A DNA stretch of 64,000 nucleotides, taken from assembly GCA_018894105.1 (NCBI GenBank), contig CM032127.1, forward strand, positions 32,042,260 through 32,106,259, given 5' to 3'. Both the position numbers and the translations under genes were made by a program. Below are positions 57,554-64,000 of the stretch, in pieces. Under the pieces are notes generated by a model, which ran no database searches, was not told where the DNA came from, and saw only the letters and a list, made by a program, of their open reading frames with translations. Origin of the DNA: Jacaranda mimosifolia. Its lineage: Eukaryota; Streptophyta; Magnoliopsida; Lamiales; Bignoniaceae. Position 1 is the first letter of the stretch. Each line of letters opens with the position of its first letter.

Positions 57554-58340
57554 ATGGCTAAAAATCGACTCACAAGCATTTTGGAAACCAATAAACTAAC
57601 TGGGCCAATCTTCCAAGATTGGTTAAGAAACCTTAAAATCATTCTTGACTCTGAAAAGTAGACTTACGTCCTTGATCAAAGTCCTGTGGATACACTTGGT
57701 GATGATGCCACTAACGCACAACGTGAAATGTTCACAAAATTTATAGATGATGAACTACAAGTGAGGTGTGTCATGATGGCATCCATGTCTGATGAGCTCC
57801 AAAAGACTCATGAGCACATGAAACATGCTCGAGAGATCTATGTGCACTTGCAAAAGTTGTATGGTGTACAAAGTAGACACAAAAGGTTCGTTTTGTCTAA
57901 AGAGCTCTTTAGGGCAAGGATGAATGAAGGGTGTAATGTCCATAATTACGGCCTCAAGATGATAGGACTCATCTAGAAGCTTGGACAGTTAGATGTGGTC
58001 ATGGACCTTTTTGTGGATTTGATCCTACAATCATTGTCACCGTCATATGATCAATTCATTATGAACTTCAATATGTCCAAGCAAGAGGTAACGATTAACG
58101 AATTGATCAATATACTTGTGACCACGGAGTTGACTATGAGAAAGGAGAATCCCCTTATGCTTGTATCCTCCTTTAAGTCGAAGGGCCCTAGGGGTCCTAA
58201 AAAGGGAGATAAGAGAAAGTAAAATTTTTCCTTAAAAGGGAAGCAACCGGAGAAAAGTTCCGGGAGGATTAAGAAGAAGGTTAGAATCGAAGCTAGTTTT
58301 TTCATTGTGGCGAAAAAGGGCATTAGAAAAGAAATTTCAA
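57554..58340 (+). pseudogene. R9 gag remnant
   Basis: The start MAKNRLTSILETNKL at 57554 is followed by TGPIFQDWLRNLKIILDSEK and a TAG at 57659-57661. The frame continues open at 57686-57976 (96 aa: MDTLGDDATNAQREMFTKF, MASMSDELQKTHEHM, LYGVQSRHKRF), then a TAG replaces Glu at about 57974. 57995-58222 (75 aa) carries DLFVDLILQSLSPSYDQFIMN and the Lys tail, ending in TAA. The zinc knuckle at about 58295-58340 reads FFHCGEKGH, with a stop for Trp and Phe for the last Cys. All damage except the knuckle is by point stops in one frame. Confidence 0.88.
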
Positions 58341-58770
58341 AGCTTACCTTGCAACCCTTGAGAAGGGTATATACTTTATTGAAGTGCACATGGCGACTAA
58401 TTCTTCCACATGGGTATTTGATACCGCATACGGTTCTCACCTTTGTAATTCATTATAGGGGTTGGAAAGAAAAAGAGTCTTTATGAAGGGGATATGATCC
58501 TCCGCCTTGGAAATAGAGCAAGAGTTGCAGCCACTTTCCAAGGCGTCATCAAGTTGGACTTAGGTAATGCTTGCATTGTACTTGATCCAGTTTATTATGT
58601 GCCCTACCTTGCTGAGAACATTGTTTCAATTCCCGTTCTTGATAATGAAGGATTTGGTTTTTCTATATCGAATGGAAAGTTGATGGCATTAAAGAATATT
58701 TCTTTGGTTGCTCAAAGTACATTAATAAATAGATTCTCAACCTTCAATAATTCACATTCAATCAAGTAAA
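58341..58770 (+). pseudogene. R9 protease remnant
   Basis: WVFDTAYGSH at about 58411-58440 holds the catalytic Asp; Tyr replaces the Cys read in R4 and R7. 58494-58769 (91 aa) continues with LGNRARVAATFQGVIKLDLG, VLDPVYYVPYLAENIVSIPVLDN and ISNGKLMALKN. A stop at about 58457 and a small deletion near 58725 (NNGLY to NRF) disrupt it. Confidence 0.85.
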
Positions 58771-59680
58771 GGAAAATTAGATATCCAAGAAGATGTTATC
58801 CTTTGGCATACAAAACTTGGTCATATCTCTAAGAATAGGATAAACAAGTTAGAAGCTCTCAAAGCACTAAATGTTAGTGACATTGAGGACCTTCCTACTT
58901 GTGAATCGTGTTTAAAGGGAAAAATGACCAAAGCTCCTTTTGTAGGACAAACGGAGCACTCCACAAGTCTCTTGGATTTGATCCATACGGACGTTTGTGG
59001 ACTACTAAGAGTTAGTGGGAGAGGAGGTTATTCCTACTTCATCACGTTCACCGATGACTTTAGTCAATACGGGCACGTGTTTCTTATGAAGAACAAGCTC
59101 GAAGCCTCTGAAAAGTTCAAAGAGTATCGGAATGAAGTAGAAAAGCAATTAGGGCTAAGTATTAAAGCTCTTCGATTAGATCGAGGAAGAGAATACTTGA
59201 GCACCGAATTCTTGGATTATCTAAAGGAAAACAGGATTCTCTCTCAATGGACTCCACCCAGAACACCCCAACACAATGGAGTAGTTGAAAGGAGAAATCA
59301 TACCTTCTTAGACATGGTACGCTCCATGATGAGTTTTTTCGATGTGCCTATATCCTTTTGCGGATATGCCTTACATACAGTGGTGAAGCTACTGAACATA
59401 GTACCTTCAAAGTCGGTGCCCAATATACCATATGAGATATGGCATGGCAAAGCACCGTTTTACCATTATCTTAAGGTTTGGGGATCTCTTGCTTACGTGA
59501 TAGGGACAGTGGGAGATAAGTTAGATAGTAGATCCACCTTGTGCAAGTTTGTAGGATACCCTAGAGAGTTTATGGGTTACTACTTTCATAATCTCTCAAA
59601 ACAAAAGGTGTTTGTCTCGAGGAATGCCTACTTTTTGGAAAAAGAAATTTCTATTAGATATAAATGACGTTTTTGTTGAA
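58771..59680 (+). pseudogene. R9 integrase remnant, core open
   Basis: 58924-59667 is open for 247 aa, the longest frame in the window. Counting from its first Met, the DDE triad is D23 (LIHTDVCG), D86 (LRLDRGREY) and E122 (NGVVERRNH), with 35 residues between the last two, the classic D,D35E spacing. The C-terminal part runs through IPYEIWHGKAP, KVWGSLAYV and FVGYPREFMGYYF to FVSRNAYFLEKE. Upstream at 58790-58923 the HHCC domain reads LWHTKLGHISKNR (first residue decayed to Phe-like TTT GGC) and CESC. A frameshift at about 59640 ends the frame. This part looks nearly functional, but no intact polyprotein can be made. Confidence 0.92.
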
Positions 59681-60600
59681 CTTGATAAGTTCAAGATGAT
59701 CAAGAAATCCCATAAGCAGCGGAAACAAGTGAGCAAGTGGAGCCTTGTACACAACTTCTGTGTAGGTCGGACCAAATCAAGAAGCAACCCGAAAGGTTCA
59801 GATTTCTTCATGAAATGGGTCAATCGGATGATGATCCGAAGACCTATGAGGAAGCTATGTTGGACATAGATTCTGGACGTTGGCTTGAAGCCATGAGATC
59901 TATAAGTGAAATCTTGGAGTAGATGGAGAAGTTGTGACTTTTAAGGCGCGACTAGTGGCAAAAGGTTACACTCAAAGACCCGGTATTGATTTCAAGGAAA
60001 TTTTTTCTCCGGTCGCTATGCCTAAGTCCATTCAGATTCTACTTGCCATAGCTGCATATTATGACAATAAGATATGGCAAATAGATGTGAAAACTGCTTT
60101 CCTCAATGGTGACATTGAAGAAGAAATCCATATAGAGCAACTGCAAGGTTTTACATCTAAGGGGAGTGAGCAAAAGGTTTGCAAACTCCAGAGATCCATT
60201 TATGGACTCAAACAAGCGTCCCGAAGTTGGAACATACATTTTGACAAAACATTCAAATCGTTTGGCTTTGTCAAAAATGTGTACGAACCATATGTGTATA
60301 ACAAGGCTAGTGGGAGTTCAGTACTGTTTATTATGCTTTATGTCGATGGCATTCTTCTCATTGGGAATGAGGTATGAATGTTAGAGTGTATTAAAGCATT
60401 TTTGAAAAGCATCCTATATATTGGGAGTACGTATCTATAGAGATAGATCTAAGAGGAAGATAGGGCTACCCAAATCCCATACATTGACAAGATACTAAAG
60501 AGGTTTAGTACGGAAGAATCCAAGAAAGGATTTCTTTCCATGGGACTTGGCATTCGTCTCTCAAAGTCTATGGCCCCTAAGACTGAGGAAAAGAAATGAA
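59681..60600 (+). pseudogene. R9 reverse transcriptase remnant
   Basis: 59737-59922 has KQPERFRFLHEMGQSDDDPK and LDIDSGRWLEAMRS. At about 59899 roughly 90 bases encoding VWTLVDPPKGIVPVGCKW are deleted, at a GATC repeat. 59934-60377 (147 aa) goes on with MTFKARLVAKGYTQRP, DVKTAFLNGDIEEEIHIEQ and SIYGLKQASRSW. The catalytic box at 60339-60350 is YVDG, so one of the two catalytic Asp residues is lost. A second deletion of about 30 bases lies near 60400. Confidence 0.9.
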
Positions 60601-61283
60601 GGATGTGTCACATACCTTATACCTTTGCTATTGGTAGCATAATGTATGCACTTCAGTGTACAAGATTGAATGTGGCACACTCACTGAGTGTTACGAGTGG
60701 ATTCCAATCCAATCCACGTGAGAGTCACTGGATAGCTGTAAAAGCAATCCTTAAGTACTTGAGAAGAACTACGGACTTGTTTTTAGTATACGGCAATGGA
60801 GAATTGAAACTAAAGGGGTTTTCTAATTCAAGGTTCCAATCCGATGTAGATGACCTCAAATCCACTTTTGGATTTATATTTTACCTCAATGGCAGAGCGG
60901 TGAGTTGGAAAAGTTCCAAACAAGACACCACGACCGATTCCACCAATAAAGTAGAATATATTGCGGCTTCAGAAGCTGCAAAGGAAGGTGTATGAATGAA
61001 AAACTTCATTCAAGAGTTGAATGTAGTGCCTAGCATTTCTGAGCCAGTTGTTGTCTTCCATGACAACACCAGGGCAGTAGCGCAAGAAAAAGAGCCAAGA
61101 TCTCATGAAAAGCACATTTTGAGGCGATATCATTTGATCCAGGAGATTATTAATAGAGGCAACATCCAAGTAGAAAAAGTTACGTTGAAAGAGAATATAG
61201 CAAATCCACTGACTAAGCCCTTAGCGCAAAAGGTTTTTGAAGAACATATTGAGAAGATGAGTCTCAAGGCCATGGGGCATTGG
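60601..61283 (+). pseudogene. R9 RNase H remnant
   Basis: 60603-60995 (130 aa) and 60996-61289 (97 aa) are in one frame, separated only by a TGA for Trp at 60993-60995. Motifs: MCHIPYTFAIGSIMYALQC, YGNGELKLKGFSNSRF, DDLKSTFGFIFYLNG, VEYIAASEAAKEGV, then VVFHDNTRAVAQEKEP, SHEKHILRRYHLIQEII and NPLTKPLAQKVFEEHIEKM. It ends GHWL just before the purine tract. Confidence 0.9.
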
Positions 61284-61287
61284 CTTT

Positions 61288-61303
61288 AGGGCAAGTGGGA
61301 GAT
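61288..61303 (+). other. R9 polypurine tract
   Basis: AGGGCAAGTGGGAGAT, followed directly by the 3' LTR. Confidence 0.88.
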
Positions 61304-63531
61304 TATTGGAATAGTTCCTGGCAAGCCAATCAGATTGGCCTCGAAAAAGTTATTTCCTTGTAAAAAAATATTGATTAAATGATATTCTTTATGTAGCCAC
61401 CTTCATCTTATGCTTTATATTACTTCACTTTCATTTGGATGAAGCTCTTAGAACACACATGACTACAAGACTTAGTTCGATGACTATGGAATAAATCTTA
61501 CACGATCGTCATCTTAAAACTTCCAAGTCATAGGATCTTAAGAGATGGGGCATCTAAGATCCGAATAGACTTGAACTAATGATGCATAAATCCAAGAGTT
61601 GGATATTGCTCCATTCCATGAGCAATTTGTATGAGATACGACTGCATGTTAGTTGGTGCTTGCTAGAGAACAAGGCACTGAAGATCCTTCGAAGAATCCA
61701 CTAGATAGCTATAGTGGCAAGTTGGTAGTGGTCAATTCTCCCGATTACGCTAGTGTATATTATTAGTCCTCTGACCTGATGATCCATGGTAACATTGTGT
61801 CCGGTCCTCATGCTTTGACTCTTCCTTAACCACTTAGAGGATCTTTCGGGTTGAGGTTGGGTATCAACTACTTGGCATAGAGGTTTATGAGATCCAAGAT
61901 GGAATCTGACTTGTCGCTTTTGTGAAGGGTGAGTGCATCTCCTTTGTGTTCTATAATGATTGATTCTAAGAAATCTTTGTGCAAGGTGGTATGATAATTT
62001 TGAAAATGAGTTTTCCAAAGGTGAAGTCACACAAGAGAATGGAACATTGAGATTAGAGACATAGAATTGAGTTTATTAGAGAGTCGACAAATATCTTGCC
62101 CTAGGCTTCTTTCGGGAGGTAAGAGACAGAAGGACCGTATTTGCATGCAACGCATAGAGCAATGATGGTTCTCCAAAATATTCATTTCAGCCAATTAGTT
62201 GGGCTCCATGGTCTTGAGGTTGGACATCGACCATGGAGATTGGGTACTCTTTAATTAATGAGATAAATTGAATCGAGTCGATTAATTTAAAAGGAGTTTT
62301 AAACTAAAATGAATATAAGATATTCAAAAGTCACAAAGAGTTGTGAGCCCATGTCCAATGAATGGTTGAACCTATTGAGTCACACACAAAAGCCAAATAA
62401 CTTCCAAAATTGGTAGAGCAATTTTTCTAAGTGTTAGAAAATTCACCCTTTGGTGGCTGATTTTTAAGGTTCTAATCCAACGGTGAATTTTGGTTTGATT
62501 AATTTAAGTGTTAAATTAATCAACTAATTTATGAGTTAATTAAGGTGTTAGTTATTTGGTACCATGTTGACCATTAATTGGAAAATTTGACTTAAAGAGT
62601 TAAATTGACTAATTTAAGCTTAAGAGTTAAGCTTGTTTGATTTAAAAGTTAAATCAAAGGTTGATTAATTAAATTAAAGGATTTAATTTAATTAATGGGA
62701 ATAATAATTTTTGGAGGGAAAATTTAAATGAAGTGTTCATTTAAATTAACATCTTAATTAATTTGGAATTAGATTCCAAATGAAATTGAAATGCACTTGA
62801 AATTCAAGACTTGAATTTGAATTTACCAACTTGGCATGCCACTTGGGCGGTCACCTTGAGGAAGGTGTGATGCTAACTTGCATCACACCTTTCGCCCTCT
62901 CTATATAATATAGAGAGGGTGTGCAAATTTTGAATATAAGCTGCTAAAAATGTGAGAATTAGATTCTTGCATTCCATCCAAAATCTCTCTCTCCATGCAT
63001 AGAATCATGTGTTGAAGCTTTGCATATCTTCTTCTTCCCAGCCTGAAAATTGGCCTCCTGTACCTCATTTTCTCCTTTCTAACTCTAGATTCTAGTGAAG
63101 AAAAATTGGAAGATTGTTTGGTGTGTGGATCGTATTAATAGAGGCAAGGTGATTGACTTGCTCGATTTTGGAGATCCACCTATAGTAGGTTCAAGTTAGA
63201 GAATTTTTTTGGAGCTATCCAGAAGGGTTTTTGGCTCAAAATTTTCACAGTAGCTTTCTCTATGTGTGGAGGTGTTCAAGAGTTAATTTTGTGAATTTTG
63301 GAGCATATTAGCCTTGGTAATGGTTGTCATATTTCTACTATGCTAGTTCCAGATAGTTTTTGGACTCGTGAGAGATAGTTAATCTTCTCCTTGCTTTTGA
63401 GCTGCGAGAGGTAATTTTTCATCCTAATCCAAATCTATAGCATGTCTAGATCCTTAGGAGCTCAAGTAGCTTAGTTAATTTCAAGCTTATGAAGTTTTGA
63501 TTTGTGGATCCTAATGCTACTTTAGCCTTCA
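61304..63531 (+). repeat. R9 3' LTR
   Basis: 2,228 bases, TATTGGAATAGTTCC (G of TG decayed) to GCTACTTTAGCCTTCA. Palindrome at 62864-62889 and TATA palindrome at 62895-62919. The donor-like GAGAG|GTAATT is at 63406-63416, 120 nt from the end. Confidence 0.95.
62864..62919 (+). promoter_or_regulatory. R9 3' LTR palindrome and TATA region
   Basis: GGTGTGATGC facing GCATCACACC, then the self-complementary CCCTCTCTATA…ATAGAGAGGG. In this copy a CT inserted in the left arm is matched by AG in the right arm compared with the 5' LTR. Confidence 0.55.
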
Positions 63532-63677
63532 ATAAGGGCTTCAGCCAAATACTAGCGAAGTAATATATACACAAGATGAAGATGGTCATTTATAATGAAT
63601 ATCATTCAATCAAGATTATATCATAAGTGAAATAGTTTACATGCCAGTCCAACTAGCTTTGGGGCGCTATTCCAACA

Positions 63678-63943
63678 ATCTCCTACTTACCCTAGAGCTA
63701 GTTCCCTATAGTCTTAAGACATATCTTCTCAAGATGTCCTTCAAAGCCCTTTTGTGATAGGGGTTTAGTTAGTAGATCTGCTATATTCTCATTTAAGGTA
63801 ACTCTCTCTACTCGGATGTCGGCTTCTATCAATAATCTCCCAGATCAAATGATATGGCCTCAACATGTGCTTGGATCATTGATGAGATCTTGGCTCTTTA
63901 GCTTGCGATGCCGCCCTTTTGTTGTCACAGAAGAAACCACTGG
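63678..63943 (-). pseudogene. R8 RNase H C-terminus
   Basis: Minus strand, next to R8's 3' LTR. From the LTR inwards: decayed purine tract, the KAFEGHLEKICLKTIG-like end, the NIADLLTKPLSQ-like block, RGxxxSE and DHLILGDY-like region. It stops at 63943 in the CDNxGAV region, where a CACTA-type terminus begins. Stops are present. Confidence 0.75.
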
Positions 63944-64000
63944 CACTACAACAAAAAAGGTCTTTAGTTACGCTTCAAATTGTGTAGCAATAGGCTAAAA
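63944..64000 (+). mobile_element. Terminus of a CACTA-type DNA transposon (cut by window edge)
   Basis: CACTACAACAAAAAAGG begins abruptly within R8's RNase H. Plant En/Spm (CACTA) elements start with CACTA followed by a short A-rich terminal repeat and GC-containing subterminal repeats. Downstream TTAGTTACGCTTC and GTGTAGCAATAGG have that look. The opposite end, the transposase and the 3-bp target duplication (TGG precedes it) are outside the window. Confidence 0.7.

Larger units (their letters stand above)
53423..63531 (+). mobile_element. R9: full-length plus-strand copia element
   Basis: The most complete copy: 5' LTR 53423-55664, PBS, leader, gag, protease, integrase, RT, RNase H, purine tract and 3' LTR 61304-63531, in all 10.1 kb. 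Target-site flanks are GTAAG (53418-53422) and ATAAG (63532-63536). The two LTRs are clearly diverged by eye, roughly 85-90% alike over their first 280 bases, so the insertion is old. Point stops, an RT deletion and loss of a catalytic Asp make it inactive. Confidence 0.93.
51339..63677 (-). repeat. R8 3' LTR, split by R9
   Basis: 51339-53422 (2,084 bases) plus 63532-63677 (146 bases) make one LTR of normal length. It begins TGAAAGAAGGTGTAAGCC (the U5 type of R2, R4 and S2) and ends GCGCTATTCCAACA. R9 sits in it with GTAAG and ATAAG flanks. Beyond 63677 is the purine tract and RNase H of R8. Confidence 0.87.

Noticed and set aside
58051..58440. Antisense open frame of 129 aa over gag (like those at 21404-21730 and 32749-33147)
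   Set aside because: Shadow of the sense Gag tail: Lys/Ser codons read as Phe/Leu/Ser on the other strand. It recurs only because gag recurs.
1..64000. Host protein-coding genes, tRNA or rRNA genes
   Set aside because: Every longer open frame maps to retrotransposon domains or their antisense, and all gaps are covered by LTR, leader or pol sequence recognised by comparison between copies.
1..64000. An envelope-like third frame between RNase H and the 3' LTR (as in SIRE-type copia elements)
   Set aside because: In R1, R5, R7 and R9 the RNase H end, purine tract and LTR follow within a few dozen bases, leaving no room.

Overview
This window is plant nuclear DNA, most likely from an angiosperm with a large, repeat-rich genome. 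Essentially all 64 kb is one family of Ty1/copia LTR retrotransposons stacked inside one another. I see no host gene, tRNA or rRNA. The plant assignment rests on the plant-type primer binding site (TGGTATCAGAGCC and variants, complementary to the 3' end of initiator tRNA-Met), copia domain order, AT-rich sequence and a CACTA-type terminus at the right edge. The family has LTRs of about 2.1-2.25 kb, a 1.3-1.9 kb untranslated leader, and gag-protease-integrase-RT-RNase H. LTRs starting TGTTGGAATA, a purine tract like GGCAAGTGGGAGA and the long leader recall the Angela/BARE group; this lineage call is an inference. Every coding region seen is broken by stops or frameshifts, so coding remnants are listed as pseudogenes.

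Layout (names are mine). R1 (+) 1-5604: internal region and 3' LTR. R2 (-) 5605-13262: collapsed copy keeping gag, leader, PBS and 5' LTR; its LTR holds solo LTR S1 10818-13023. R3 (+) 13263-16653: protease to RNase H and the start of its 3' LTR, where R4 (+) is inserted. R4 runs 16654-21946 and resumes at 50156-50912. The gap holds solo LTR S2 (-) 21947-23951/49736-50155. S2 holds R5 (+), LTRs 23952-25852 and 45477-49735. R5's 5' LTR holds R6 (+), LTR 25853-26160 and 37722-39954. R6 holds LTR S3 (-) 26161-27520/37090-37437, and S3 holds the full-length R7 (-) 27521-37089. The 3' LTR of R5 holds solo LTR S4 (-) 46566-48570. After a minus LTR fragment F1 (50913-51338) comes the LTR of R8 (-) 51339-53422/63532-63677, split by R9 (+) 53423-63531, the most complete copy. 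R8 continues to 63943, where a CACTA-type terminus begins.

How the parts work: in each copy the 5' LTR is the promoter. A conserved palindrome and TATA box lie about 0.65-0.75 kb before the LTR end. The PBS follows the LTR directly, the leader carries signals for the genomic RNA, and gag-pol supplies particle proteins, protease, integrase and reverse transcriptase/RNase H. The purine tract before the 3' LTR primes second-strand synthesis. Three comparative signals are not explained by this standard plan: a GC-rich, hypervariable island always about 520 nt after the PBS; a conserved splice-donor-like AG|GTAA about 120 nt before the LTR end paired with an acceptor-like tract 24-26 nt before the gag ATG; and two LTR palindromes, one with matched changes in both arms.

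All comparisons were made by eye between copies in the window. Boundaries at clean LTR ends are good to a few bases; those at degenerate junctions are approximate.
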